NCBI RefSeq assembly: GCF_020103695.1
Contig: NZ_JAHXBF010000007.1
Span: 1-64,000, forward strand
Source: Hyalangium versicolor
GTDB lineage: Bacteria; Myxococcota; Myxococcia; Myxococcales; Myxococcaceae
Direction: 5' to 3'
Length of the DNA stretch: 64,000 bases
In this document: positions 34,081-43,488 of the stretch, in pieces
Layout of the letters: the number at the start of each line of letters is the position of its first letter
How positions within the stretch are numbered: position 1 is the first letter of the stretch
Position numbers and translations under genes: made by a program
Notes under the pieces: generated by a model
Told to the model about the DNA's origin: nothing
The model's input: the letters and a program-made list of their open reading frames with translations, nothing else
Database searches by the model: none

Positions 34081-37000
34081 GCGGCAATCCCTTTCCAGGC
34101 CCCCAGCCCTACCGCACCGAGGACCGGCACCGCTTCTTCGGTCGAGAGGAGATGACCCAGAAGCTGGTCACCAGCCTCTTGGCCCACCCCTGCGTCACGC
34201 TCTTCGGACCCTCGGGGGCGGGGAAGTCCTCCTTGATGCAAGCGGGTGTCATGCCCCTGCTCGCGGAGACGCATGACTTCCGCATTGTCCACATCGAAGG
34301 TTGGCTCAAGAACGAGGCGCCCCTGGAGCGGCTGGCCCAGACACTCTACGAGAAACTGCAGCTGGTTGGCCCCCCCACAAGCCCGCATTCCATCAGGGAC
34401 CTGGAGACGGTCCTGGAACTCGCGGAGCTGCGATCGGACCGTCCCATCCTCATCTACCTTGATCAATTCGAGCAACTCCTTCACCCAGAGCGCGATGCGG
34501 CGCAGCTGAATTCGTTCCTGAAGGGCCTGCAGTCCCTGGTGCGCCGGCCCCGACGCGGGCTCCAACTCGTGCTGGCCTTGCGTGAGGACCACCTGGGCCT
34601 CCTGCGGGATCGCGCACGTGGCCGCCGGGAACTCTGGGACCAAGGCTTCCGGCTGAGGCCGCTCTCCGTCGGAGAGATGGCACAGATCGCATGCCAGCAG
34701 GCAGCCCAGGGGGTGCCCGCGCAAGCTTGGCCGGAGGCAGAGGTGCGTGAGCTGATGCACCAAGTCCGAGTGCCCGGACAAGACGCGACTGACGAAGCGG
34801 AGGTACAGGCGGTGTTCGCGCAAATCGTCTGTCGTGCGCTGTGGTCCGCAGGGGGGATCATGGGTTCGCCTGACGCGGAACCCCTGGTCTATCACCATCT
34901 GGAGATGACGCTTGAGGGGCTGGGGCCCCACCGGGAGCACGCGCGGCAGCTGCTGGAAGAACACCTGATTACCAGCGACGGAAGCCGGACGTTGCTGATG
35001 GAGCAGCAAGTCCGAGCAGTGCTGTCAGAGCTCTCGGAGCAGGACGCCCGGTTGGTGCTGTCCCGGCTGGAGGCCGAAGCCATTCTCCATGCCCAGCAAC
35101 ATCACGGCAGCCTCTACTTCGAACTCGGACACGACTGGCTCGCCAAGAAGGTCTTCGACTTCCGGCAGGAGCGGCTCCGGAAGGAAGCGGAGGCCCAGAG
35201 GCTCCAGCACGAGCGGGCGGCGAGGCGCAGGTTGGCCATCATCGCCGGAGTGGCCGTGGGCGTATCGCTCGTCCTGGGCCTGGTGGCGATCTGGGCATTG
35301 CTGCGTGAAACACGCGCGCACACGCACGCATTGATGGCAGGCGCGCGCTCGCTGCTCAGCCAGGACAGGCCGGAGCTGGCAGCGAAGCTCTTGCTGGAAC
35401 TCAGCGCTCCAGAGAACACCCTGGGTTGGCAGCAGACGGCCTTGGATGTCCTGGCGTCGAACACGCCAGAGATGACCTTGCACTGCCACGCAGCAGCCCA
35501 CGCGGCCTTCAGTCCAGACGGTCAACGCATGGTGATGGTCTGCGCGGACGGAACCCTGGAGGTGTGGCAAACCGACGGCAAGGGTCCCCCGCTGGTGACC
35601 CAGAACCACGGCGGCAAGTTCTCGCCGATCGCCTTCAGTCCGGATGGACACCATGTGGTCGTCGCGACCGAGAAGCACCAACTCCAGATGTGGTGGAGCG
35701 CGCAGGGCGAAAAAAAGCCCATCGTCTTCCCAGGGCACACAGCTCACATCCGCTCCATTGCCTTTAGCGCAAGTGGCCAGCACTTTGTCACGGCCTCCGA
35801 GGATGGGACCGCAAGGGTCTGGACCATCAGCAGCACGACGGAACTCATCCGCCTCTCTGGGCACACAGGCATCGTCACCTCCGCAGCCTTCAGTCCCGAT
35901 AGCCGCCGCGTGGTGACGACCTCCGAGGATTTCACCACGCGGATCTGGAACGTGGATGGCTCCGGCGAGCCCGTTGTCCTGCACGGGCCCAAGAGCGAGA
36001 GCAGGATCGCGGCTTTCAGTCCGGACGGCAGGCGTGTCGTCTCGGGGTATGCCGATGGCACGGCGCAGGTGTGGAACGCCGACGGTTCCGATCTGCCCGT
36101 TGTGCTCCGAGGTCATGAGAATTCTGTCCTGGCGGCCATCTTCAGCTGGGACGGCCAGCACGTGGTCACCGCCTCCGCTGACGGCACAGCGCGGGTGTGG
36201 AACACCGACGGCTCAGGCCAGCCTGTCCTGCTTCGAGGACACACAGCCGGCGTCACCTCAGTCACCTGGGGCCCTGACAAGCAACACCTGATCACCGCCT
36301 CGGAAGACCACACGGCACGGGTCTGGAGCCTTGATGGCACAGGACAGCCGCTCGTGCTGAAGGGGCATGAAGCCCCTGTCATCTCCGCCGCATTCAGCCT
36401 GGATGGCCAGCACGTGCTGACTTCATCCTGGGATGGCACGGTACGCCGGTGGAGTACCCGTGGCTCGGCACAACCCGTCGTCCTGAGAGGCCACCAGGAG
36501 CGCGTCCCGTTTGCCACCTTCAGCCCAAACGGAACGCGCGTGGTGACCGCATCATGGGACTCCACCGCCCGGATCTGGAACGCTGACGGCTCGGGGCGGC
36601 CCATGATCCTTCGGGGGCATTCAGGCCCCGTCCTGTATGCGGCCTTCAGCCCGGATGGCCAGCGCGTTGTGACTACCTCCGTAGATGGCACCATGCGGCT
36701 CTGGAGCGCCTACGAACCGAAGCCACCCGTCGTGCTCCAAGGGCATGAGGCTCCCATGAACCGGGCGGCGCTGAGCCCGGATGGGCGGCATGTGGTGACC
36801 ACGTCCCCCGAAGGCCCGGCCCGCGTGTGGGATGTGAATAGCAGTGGGCCCCCAGTGGTGATTGCCACTTCCAAGCCCATTCTTCAGGCAGCGTTCAGTC
36901 CAGATGGGCTCCGCGTCATCACTCTCCTGGAGGATTTCACAGCGTGGGAGTTGAAAGCGGACGGAACAGGGGCACCGGAGCCTCTCGCTCAGGATGCACT

Positions 37001-37373
37001 CCCTGCGGGCCTGCTCCCCTCCACCTCCCATGGCCTCGCGGTTCATCCTCGGATTGGAGACGCGACGGCGATCCTCGAGCCCATCGATGGGCACGGGGAC
37101 TCTCTGGTTCTCCGAGGACATGAGGCCCCTGTCACGTCGGCCGTCTTCAGCCCGGACGGACGGCACGTGGTCACGGCATCCGAGGACCATACGGCGCGGG
37201 TGTGGCCCCTCTTCGTTCCCGAGCTTCAGCAATTGCTTCGTGAGCTCAACAGCGACTGCCTTCCCCCCGAGATCCGGCGGGCCTACTTGGACGAAAGCAG
37301 CGAGCAATCCCAGGAGCACTACGAAGAGTGTGAGCGCACCTACGGACGTCCACCGTTCTTCAGGCGCCCTTGA
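34077..37373 (+). CDS. Membrane-anchored STAND NTPase with WD40 propeller
   Basis: 1098 aa. Residues 1-380 are an nSTAND1 NTPase opening with NPFPGPQPYRTEDRHRFFGR, with Walker A GPSGAGKSS (about residue 44) and Walker B ILIYLDQFEQLL (about residue 124). One transmembrane helix spans about 386-409 after a charged coiled stretch. Residues about 470-1060 are roughly 13-14 WD40 repeats (AFSPDGQ.VVT.S.DGTARVW), enough for two propellers. By family knowledge, ligand binding to the repeats drives NTP-dependent oligomerisation that activates an effector. Here the effector is most likely the coupled CHAT protein. The repeats are diverged, so they are old rather than recently amplified. Confidence 0.85.
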   Translation: MSGNPFPGPQPYRTEDRHRFFGREEMTQKLVTSLLAHPCVTLFGPSGAGKSSLMQAGVMPLLAETHDFRIVHIEGWLKNEAPLERLAQTLYEKLQLVGPPTSPHSIRDLETVLELAELRSDRPILIYLDQFEQLLHPERDAAQLNSFLKGLQSLVRRPRRGLQLVLALREDHLGLLRDRARGRRELWDQGFRLRPLSVGEMAQIACQQAAQGVPAQAWPEAEVRELMHQVRVPGQDATDEAEVQAVFAQIVCRALWSAGGIMGSPDAEPLVYHHLEMTLEGLGPHREHARQLLEEHLITSDGSRTLLMEQQVRAVLSELSEQDARLVLSRLEAEAILHAQQHHGSLYFELGHDWLAKKVFDFRQERLRKEAEAQRLQHERAARRRLAIIAGVAVGVSLVLGLVAIWALLRETRAHTHALMAGARSLLSQDRPELAAKLLLELSAPENTLGWQQTALDVLASNTPEMTLHCHAAAHAAFSPDGQRMVMVCADGTLEVWQTDGKGPPLVTQNHGGKFSPIAFSPDGHHVVVATEKHQLQMWWSAQGEKKPIVFPGHTAHIRSIAFSASGQHFVTASEDGTARVWTISSTTELIRLSGHTGIVTSAAFSPDSRRVVTTSEDFTTRIWNVDGSGEPVVLHGPKSESRIAAFSPDGRRVVSGYADGTAQVWNADGSDLPVVLRGHENSVLAAIFSWDGQHVVTASADGTARVWNTDGSGQPVLLRGHTAGVTSVTWGPDKQHLITASEDHTARVWSLDGTGQPLVLKGHEAPVISAAFSLDGQHVLTSSWDGTVRRWSTRGSAQPVVLRGHQERVPFATFSPNGTRVVTASWDSTARIWNADGSGRPMILRGHSGPVLYAAFSPDGQRVVTTSVDGTMRLWSAYEPKPPVVLQGHEAPMNRAALSPDGRHVVTTSPEGPARVWDVNSSGPPVVIATSKPILQAAFSPDGLRVITLLEDFTAWELKADGTGAPEPLAQDALPAGLLPSTSHGLAVHPRIGDATAILEPIDGHGDSLVLRGHEAPVTSAVFSPDGRHVVTASEDHTARVWPLFVPELQQLLRELNSDCLPPEIRRAYLDESSEQSQEHYEECERTYGRPPFFRRP

Positions 37374-37655
37374 GCCTCCAAGAACTCCCTCCAGCAGGGG
37401 CTGAGGTGCATGCTGCCCTCAAGACAGAGAAGCTCTACAGGCAATGTGACGGCCGACGCAGGAGCGAAGTCCTCAGTGGGTCAGCGGGCGGTAGTGGGAG
37501 GGAAATCCCCCCCAAACGCAGGTCCACGATGAGTGGGCGGAGGTCCGAGCCGACGAAAGGTCCCGTGCGGACATCCATCACCGCGATGCTCAGGCTCACG
37601 AACGTTGTGCCGCAGCAACACCACGCCCGAACGTTTCCGTGAGGCGCCTGGAGGC
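37374..37655. other. Gap between convergent STAND and PPC-lipoprotein genes
   Basis: Short open frames on both strands here have no family motifs, no convincing ribosome-binding sites and unusual composition. I see no gene, clear terminator or repeat. Confidence 0.5.
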
Positions 37656-38501
37656 TCAGCGGTACTGGCCGACCAGGCTGACGGACGAGGCGGCACCGTA
37701 GCCATACAGCCTCACGTAGTACGTGCCCGCCTGAAGGTTCGTCAGGGTGCACGTCTCAGCGTTCGTGCTGCCTCCGGACTTGCAGTCATACAAGGCACTT
37801 GTCGGCACGGAGCCACGCTTCACGTACAGGTCTGCATCACCCGTCCCTCCGCTCGTCGTGAACGTCACGCTCGTGGCGCTCGCCGGAACGGACAGGGTGT
37901 AGATGCAGGACCAATAGGTCGAACCCGCGCTGAGGCCGCTCTTCGTGACTCCGTTGGTGAGCGCGGAGGTGGTGTTACAGTCCCCCGTGGGAGTCGTGCT
38001 CCCCCCCGTATACGAACCCACCAGGTAGACATTCAGGTAGGAGCCGAAGCCATACAGCCGCACGTAGTAGGTCCCTCCCTGCGAGGTGCCGAGGAAACAC
38101 TGCTCCACGGTTTGCGTGTTGTCCGACTTGCAGTCGTAGGAGTCCGAGGTCGGGACCACCCCCTTCTTCACGTACAGGTCCGGGTCACCCGAGCCACCGG
38201 TCGTATAGAAGTGCACGTCCGTCGCCCCTGCTGGCACGGACAGCGTGTAGATGCAGGACCATGTACTGGACGAGCCCTGCAGCGCGCTCGTCGAAGTGTT
38301 GTTGCTGAGCGAATAGGTGCTGGTGCAGTCCACCGCGGCAAGCACCTGCACCGAGTCCACGGACTTCGGCGTCTTGGAGATCTTCTGGGCCGGCTCATCG
38401 GCCACGCCTAGGTTCTGCTCATCGGTCGCCATCTCGGGGCCACAGGCCGCCAGGGATGCAAGCCACGACACCATCACTGCTTTCGCCAGGATGCTCTTCA
38501 C
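37656..38501 (-). CDS. Secreted lipoprotein with two PPC domains
   Basis: 281 aa with a lipoprotein signal ending SLAAC (Cys about 20). Two PPC-type beta-sandwiches follow at about 60-165 and 172-281, each with WSCIYTLSVP, GD.DLYVK.G.VPTS and YDCKS, then C.L, then GTYYVRLYGYG. Conserved cysteines suggest a disulfide in each. Domain pairs of this kind are normally the tail of secreted proteases; a stand-alone version is probably a surface binding protein. It is divergent from the sugar dehydrogenase gene. Confidence 0.8.
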   Translation of the reverse strand: MKSILAKAVMVSWLASLAACGPEMATDEQNLGVADEPAQKISKTPKSVDSVQVLAAVDCTSTYSLSNNTSTSALQGSSSTWSCIYTLSVPAGATDVHFYTTGGSGDPDLYVKKGVVPTSDSYDCKSDNTQTVEQCFLGTSQGGTYYVRLYGFGSYLNVYLVGSYTGGSTTPTGDCNTTSALTNGVTKSGLSAGSTYWSCIYTLSVPASATSVTFTTSGGTGDADLYVKRGSVPTSALYDCKSGGSTNAETCTLTNLQAGTYYVRLYGYGAASSVSLVGQYR

Positions 38502-38682
38502 GCATCCTCTCCAGGTATCGCTGTCCGGCTCGGGTCAGCGGAGGCGCGCACCCTAGAGAGAGGGCCTGACATTCAAACGAGAGGTGAGGGCCACTGCTGG
38601 TTTCCCCCAAGAGCCCAGACCGGGGCGGTGCAGAAACGGGGCATGCGGAGACGGCCGTAGAAAATGACCGTCTTGCTGCATT

Positions 38683-38718
38683 GCGCGTATGGATCCATAC
38701 GTATGGATCCATACGCGC
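38683..38718. repeat. 36-bp perfect palindrome of two GTATGGATCCATAC units
   Basis: Two adjacent copies of GTATGGATCCATAC (38687-38700 and 38701-38714) inside GCGC arms give an uninterrupted 36-bp palindrome. A further palindrome, CCATACGTATGG, lies nearby (38724-38735). The element is about 150-190 nt upstream of both divergent starts (38501 minus, 38870 plus), so operator, cruciform or transposition-scar explanations are open. Confidence 0.8.
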
Positions 38719-38869
38719 TCAGTCCATACGTATGGATCGGTCAGCGATCGATGGCGGCAGCTTTCCACTCCGGAACAGTCGCGCGCAAAGGGATGGAGAC
38801 GCGCGATCATCTTCACGCGCCGAGGAGTATGAGCCGCGCGCCACTCCCCTGGCGCAAAGGAGGCGTTCC

Positions 38870-40969
38870 ATGAATCGTCGCACGCAGCGAGTCCTGTGGA
38901 AAGACCTGTTGGGCGTTTCGACCCTGTTCTGGGTGGCTGCATGCGGGGCTGGGGCCGTGACCGAGTCACCCACGCCGAAACCCGAGGTCGCGGCCATCTT
39001 CGCAGGCGAGCCGCTCGTGAGTGCGCAGAGTGGCCGCTGCCTCGACGTGGTGCAAGAGAGCCGCACTCCCGGCACGGGGCTGCAGATCTACGGCTGCCAC
39101 GGCCGCATCAACCAGGCCTTCACCTTCACCACCGCAGGAGAGCTGCGCACCTACGACAACACGCTGTGCGTGGACACGGCTTCGGGGCAGACGGCCCAGG
39201 GAACGCGCGCCGTCATCGCCACGTGCACGGGCTTGCCGGCGCAGAAGTGGGTCTTCAACGCGAACGGCACCGTGGTCCACACGGCGAGCGGCCTGTGCCT
39301 GGACGTGGAGGGCGCACTGACTACGGACGAGACGCCCATCATCATCTGGGCCTGTAACGGACAGACGAACCAGAAGTGGTCCCGTCCCGTACCCTCGGAC
39401 ACGCAAGCGCCCACCCCTCCGAGCAACCTCGTGACGAGCAACCTCACCTGCAACTCGGTGACGCTGAGTTGGACGGGCTCGACGGACAACGTGGGCGTCG
39501 CCTTCTACGACATCTACCACGACGGTCAGCAGATGAAGTCCGTGGACGGCAGCACGCTCTCGACGTCGCTCACGGTGGTGCCGGGCGCCACGTGGGGCCT
39601 GTACGTGAACGCGCGCGACGCCGCGGGCAACGTCTCGCAGGCAAGCCCCACGCTGACGGTGACACCACCGCAGTGCCAGGCGGACACCACGCCACCGACG
39701 GCGCCGACGCAGCTCTCCGGCAGCGCGTTTGGAACGAGCGTGACGTTGACCTGGAATGCCTCGACGGACAACGTGGGCGTCACCGGCTACGACGTGCTCC
39801 GCAACAGTGCCAAGATCGGAACCGCGACGGGCACCACCTTCCTGGACAGCGGACTCGCGGCGAGCACCGCATACACCTATACGGCCGTGGCGCGAGACGC
39901 TCAGGGCAACGTGTCCACCGCGAGCAATGCGCTCACGCTCACCACGGGTGCGGCCTGCACCAACCCCATCTGCTCGGTGACCCAGGTCGCGACGGACACG
40001 GACATCCCGTGGGGGCTCGTGCCGCTCGCGGACGGAACGGTGCTCTACAGCCGCCGGGACGCGCAGGACATCGTTCGCTTGAATCCCGCGACGGGCGTGA
40101 AGACGACACTCGGCACGGTGCCCAACGTGCAGAGCACGGATGGAGAGGGGGGCCTGCTCGGGCTCGCCGTCGCGCCGACGTTCGACACGGACCGCTGGCT
40201 GTACATCATGCACACCTCGCCCACGGACAACCGGATCGTGCGCATCAAGGTCACGGCGAACTTCACGCTCGATCTTGCGAGCGAGCAGGTGCTGGTGCAG
40301 GGATTGGTGCGCAACAAGTTCCACAACGGCGGCCGCTTGCGGTGGGGCCCGGATGGCAAGCTGTATGCGAGCACAGGTGATGGGCAGAACGGCGCCAACT
40401 CGCAGAACACCTCGAACCTCGCGGGCAAGGTGCTTCGCATCAACCCGGACGGCAGCATCCCCAGCGACAACCCGTTCGGCAATCTCGTCTGGAGCTATGG
40501 CCACCGCAATCCACAGGGGCTGGCCTTCGACTCGAGCGGTCAGCTCTGGGAGCAGGAGTTCGGAAACTCCGTGATGGATGAGACCAACCTCATCGTGAAG
40601 GGCGGCAACTATGGCTGGCCCGACTGCGAGGGCACGGTGTCGCAAAGCGGGAGCGGTTGCGCGACGCCGGGCTACATCGCGCCCAAGCAGACGTATTCCA
40701 CGGCCGAGGGCTCGTGCAGTGGAATCGCCGTCGTGCGTGACGTGCTCTATGTGGCATGCCAGCGCGGCACGCGGCTGTACCGGGAGGTCATCTCGGGCTC
40801 GAGCCTCACCAACGTGACGCAGTACTTCGTCGGGACGTACGGGCGGCTCCGCACGGTCGAGCCGTCCGTGGACGGCAACCTCTGGCTCACCACGAGCAAC
40901 TCGGGGGACAAGGACAGCATCCCCAACAACAGCAACGAGAAGCTCTTCCGCGTGCTGCTCGGCAATTGA
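38870..40969 (+). CDS. Lipoprotein with ricin-B lectin, two FN3 domains and PQQ-dependent sugar dehydrogenase
   Basis: 699 aa from the ATG at 38870, eight nt after AAAGGAGG; the open frame reaches 38681 but that part includes the palindrome. A lipobox (WVAAC, Cys25) follows the signal. Residues about 45-175 are a ricin-B beta-trefoil with QxW-type repeats (NQKWS). Residues about 185-370 are two fibronectin-III domains. Residues about 375-699 are a glucose/sorbosone-dehydrogenase propeller (DGEGGLLGLAVAPTF, NKFHNGGRLRWGPDGKLYASTGD, GHRNPQGLAF), which oxidises sugars with PQQ. The lectin probably holds the enzyme to polysaccharide. Confidence 0.88.
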   Translation: MNRRTQRVLWKDLLGVSTLFWVAACGAGAVTESPTPKPEVAAIFAGEPLVSAQSGRCLDVVQESRTPGTGLQIYGCHGRINQAFTFTTAGELRTYDNTLCVDTASGQTAQGTRAVIATCTGLPAQKWVFNANGTVVHTASGLCLDVEGALTTDETPIIIWACNGQTNQKWSRPVPSDTQAPTPPSNLVTSNLTCNSVTLSWTGSTDNVGVAFYDIYHDGQQMKSVDGSTLSTSLTVVPGATWGLYVNARDAAGNVSQASPTLTVTPPQCQADTTPPTAPTQLSGSAFGTSVTLTWNASTDNVGVTGYDVLRNSAKIGTATGTTFLDSGLAASTAYTYTAVARDAQGNVSTASNALTLTTGAACTNPICSVTQVATDTDIPWGLVPLADGTVLYSRRDAQDIVRLNPATGVKTTLGTVPNVQSTDGEGGLLGLAVAPTFDTDRWLYIMHTSPTDNRIVRIKVTANFTLDLASEQVLVQGLVRNKFHNGGRLRWGPDGKLYASTGDGQNGANSQNTSNLAGKVLRINPDGSIPSDNPFGNLVWSYGHRNPQGLAFDSSGQLWEQEFGNSVMDETNLIVKGGNYGWPDCEGTVSQSGSGCATPGYIAPKQTYSTAEGSCSGIAVVRDVLYVACQRGTRLYREVISGSSLTNVTQYFVGTYGRLRTVEPSVDGNLWLTTSNSGDKDSIPNNSNEKLFRVLLGN

Positions 40970-41082
40970 GCCTCAAGGGCGGAAAGCGGAAATCGAAGTG
41001 CCCCCAGAAATGTCAGACCTCCCCGGTATGACTCTCCCTGCGCGGCACCACTGAGGGTGCCGCCGAAAGGGTGTCATTCCAA

Positions 41083-42594
41083 ATGCGGAAGTCATTGATT
41101 TTTCTCGGGCTTTTCATGGGCACGGCAGGGGTCGGCTGCGCGGGGCTCGACGAGACCGAAGCGCTGGACTCCTCCGTGCCCGCGGACGAGACCTCCCAGG
41201 TCACCCGGGCCCTGATCACCACCGTCACCGGCACCAGCCAGGTGACCTTCGTCGCCACGTCGGGGAACGAGACAAAGCCATACGATCAGTCGGCCACGTC
41301 GGTGGTTGCATACACGCGGGACTCGACAACCGAAGAGTTCACAGCCTACCCGGGCACGGGCTCGGTGGACGGCACGATCTCCGTGCCGAACGTCCCCTCC
41401 GGGCGCATCTACCTGAAGCTGGGCTCGCGCTACCTGGTGAGCACCGGCCGCTCATTCGATCTGGGTTCCACGGAGTGGGGCCGTGATGGCACCTTCCCCT
41501 CGCTGTCCACACCCGTGACGGTGTCCGCCACCGGCCTGTCTGCCTGGCAGTCTGGGGACTACCTGGACATGTATTCGCTGAACCCGGGCGCGTTCGGCTA
41601 CATCAACGGCAGCGCCACGGGGTTCCCCCTGGCGGGGGCCACTTCGCTCTCCGGGCTGAGCTTCGACTACGCCGACATGCTCAATCCGGTGCTGCTCGAC
41701 AGCAGTCGCGGAGATGTGTTCTCGCTGGCGCAGATGCGGCTGCAGACGAGCACGAACGGAGTGCCCTTCCGTGCGATGCACAAGGTGCTCGACGCGAGCG
41801 TGACGCAGGTAGAGGGCCAGTCCGTCACCGTCAGCGGAACCTTCACCCAGCCCGCCGCGACGGGCACCTTCGCGGTGGACTGGCGGCGCTCGGCATTCGA
41901 AGCAATGCGCGCACAGGTGAACCCGGACGCGGTCAGCACGTACAACGAGATCTGGATGTCCGCCCGGCCGGCCGCCTTGGGCTCGGCGCTCGCATCCATC
42001 AGCGGCCCGCCGCTGCTCGTGAAACTCAATCCTGACGCCCAGCGGACCGACATCCTCACGGGGAACATGGCGTACAACAACCCGCTCCCGGCGACCTGGC
42101 AGAAGGTGGCACTCGCCGCCGCGGGCTTCACGAAGAACTACGCGCTGGGGACCGCGACGCCCTACACCATGAGCGTGGACATCCGCATGGATCAGGAGGC
42201 GACCGCGTTCGCCGCCGCGCCCGTGCAGCCGATCATCGGACCCGTACAGGCGCCCCTGGTGAACACGCGCGGCGCGTTCCAGAACCTCACAGGCGTGGGG
42301 ACCAACGCCTCCCTGCGCTGGTCCAAGCCGCTCGTCGGCACGGCCACGAACTACATCGTGAACATCTATCGGCTGGGCGTGAGCAATGGCGGCACCACCG
42401 TCACGCGCGTGGCGACGCTGCACACGGATCTCCAGAGTGTGTACCTGCCCCCGGGTGTGCTGCAGGCGGGCCAGACGTACTTCGCGGAGATCCAGAGCTG
42501 GTACCAGCCTGGCTCGGACCTCGCAACGAGCCCGTTCAAGCGCTCGCTGCCTCGAGGCCGCGCCAGCGTGCTCACCGGCATGTTCAGCCCGTAG
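41083..42594 (+). CDS. Putative lipoprotein with FN3-like C-terminus
   Basis: 503 aa from the ATG at 41083 (a GTG at 41071 adds four residues). A short lipoprotein signal ends in GVGC. No family recognised for the main body, which is beta-rich with many Thr/Ser/Gly. The C-terminal 100 residues (ASLRWSKPLVGTATNYIVNIYRL) resemble a fibronectin-III domain. An outer-membrane or surface structural protein is inferred. It follows the sugar dehydrogenase by about 110 nt but need not be in one operon. Confidence 0.72.
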   Translation: MRKSLIFLGLFMGTAGVGCAGLDETEALDSSVPADETSQVTRALITTVTGTSQVTFVATSGNETKPYDQSATSVVAYTRDSTTEEFTAYPGTGSVDGTISVPNVPSGRIYLKLGSRYLVSTGRSFDLGSTEWGRDGTFPSLSTPVTVSATGLSAWQSGDYLDMYSLNPGAFGYINGSATGFPLAGATSLSGLSFDYADMLNPVLLDSSRGDVFSLAQMRLQTSTNGVPFRAMHKVLDASVTQVEGQSVTVSGTFTQPAATGTFAVDWRRSAFEAMRAQVNPDAVSTYNEIWMSARPAALGSALASISGPPLLVKLNPDAQRTDILTGNMAYNNPLPATWQKVALAAAGFTKNYALGTATPYTMSVDIRMDQEATAFAAAPVQPIIGPVQAPLVNTRGAFQNLTGVGTNASLRWSKPLVGTATNYIVNIYRLGVSNGGTTVTRVATLHTDLQSVYLPPGVLQAGQTYFAEIQSWYQPGSDLATSPFKRSLPRGRASVLTGMFSP

Positions 42595-42607
42595 GCGCTG
42601 AAGTCCT

Positions 42608-42641
42608 CGTGAGGGAGCTGAGCCTCGCTCCCTCCCTCACG
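42608..42641. terminator. Bidirectional hairpin between convergent lipoprotein genes
   Basis: CGTGAGGGAG (42608-42617) / CTCCCTCACG (42632-42641) is a perfect 10-nt stem with a 14-nt loop, placed 14 nt after the stop of the upstream gene and before the stop of the minus-strand gene. Confidence 0.6.
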
Positions 42642-42718
42642 CCCGTGAACGAACTGCCTCTGTTGAACCGCACGTGCTCCAGTTCGAACTCCTCTCTTCA
42701 AGAAGGACAGCTCCAGCT

Positions 42719-43465
42719 TCACGGCACGGGGGTGAAGCGGATCGCGATCCCGTCCGAGCCCAGGGGGGCCTTGAATGAGTACGAAAAGCCGAGGCTGCCG
42801 TCCGCCGACTCGAGGCCTATCTCGGCCGCCGCGCCGAGCACCCGAGCGCGCAGTTCCTCGCTCGGCCCGGGGCCTGGATCGAGCTGGCAGTAGCGGAACT
42901 CGATCGCCCGACTCTGGCGCATCAAGGCGACCTGGAATCTCAGATGGAGGTTGGGATTGGGCGTCACATCCGACGGAAAGCGCAGCGTGAAGCCCTCGTA
43001 GCCCATCACGAAGCGCTCGTCGGCGCCGGTGCCCGTCCACAGCACGCGCACGCCACCCGAGTTGTTGTCCAGGGAGGTAAGCAGAGAGTCCCAGAACGGC
43101 GCCACCCAGCCATTGGGGATCCGCATGTCCGGAGGCTGCTGCGGCTCTCCACCGGTGGAGACGAACAGGGACGAGCCTCCGAGGAAGATCAGCCCTTGCT
43201 CGGCGGCCACGAACCGGGTCGCGCCCTCACCAAACAGTGGAAACGGGAATGGCAGGTCCGTGTAATCCGTCACATGGGTGAACGTTCCGAACTCGAGCAC
43301 CTCGGCGGACGACAGATCATCGCAGGCGCTCGCCACCACCTCCGCCGTGTAGGAAGGCTCCTCGCCCGCATCGGAGGGCCCCGGAACCACGGGAGGCGCT
43401 CTCTCCGGTGAGCCGCAACCGACAGCCACCAGCAGCAACACCGGAAGTCTGGCCGTCCGGAACAT
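42719..43465 (-). CDS. Putative lipoprotein, NIDO-like beta domain
   Basis: 248 aa with lipobox VAVGC (Cys about 17) and an acidic/Pro linker. The body (about 60-248) reads as one beta-domain with TFTHVTDYTDLPFPFPLFG, NGWVAPFWDSL, FVMGYEGFTLRF and LHLRFQVALMRQSRAIEFRYC, close in style to the PDZ-free extracellular domains that begin with a smooth FPF strand, but I cannot name the family firmly. Function unknown; it precedes the three-gene paralogue array on the same strand. Confidence 0.72.
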   Translation of the reverse strand: MFRTARLPVLLLVAVGCGSPERAPPVVPGPSDAGEEPSYTAEVVASACDDLSSAEVLEFGTFTHVTDYTDLPFPFPLFGEGATRFVAAEQGLIFLGGSSLFVSTGGEPQQPPDMRIPNGWVAPFWDSLLTSLDNNSGGVRVLWTGTGADERFVMGYEGFTLRFPSDVTPNPNLHLRFQVALMRQSRAIEFRYCQLDPGPGPSEELRARVLGAAAEIGLESADGSLGFSYSFKAPLGSDGIAIRFTPVP

Positions 43466-43488
43466 ATGAACTCACTCCATCACCCGAG

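Noticed and set aside
37370..37752. Short open frames on both strands after the STAND gene
   Set aside because: No ribosome-binding site, no motif, biased composition; treated as non-coding.
38966..40645. 559-aa open frame antisense to the sugar dehydrogenase
   Set aside because: No family features; the plus strand has four recognisable domains.
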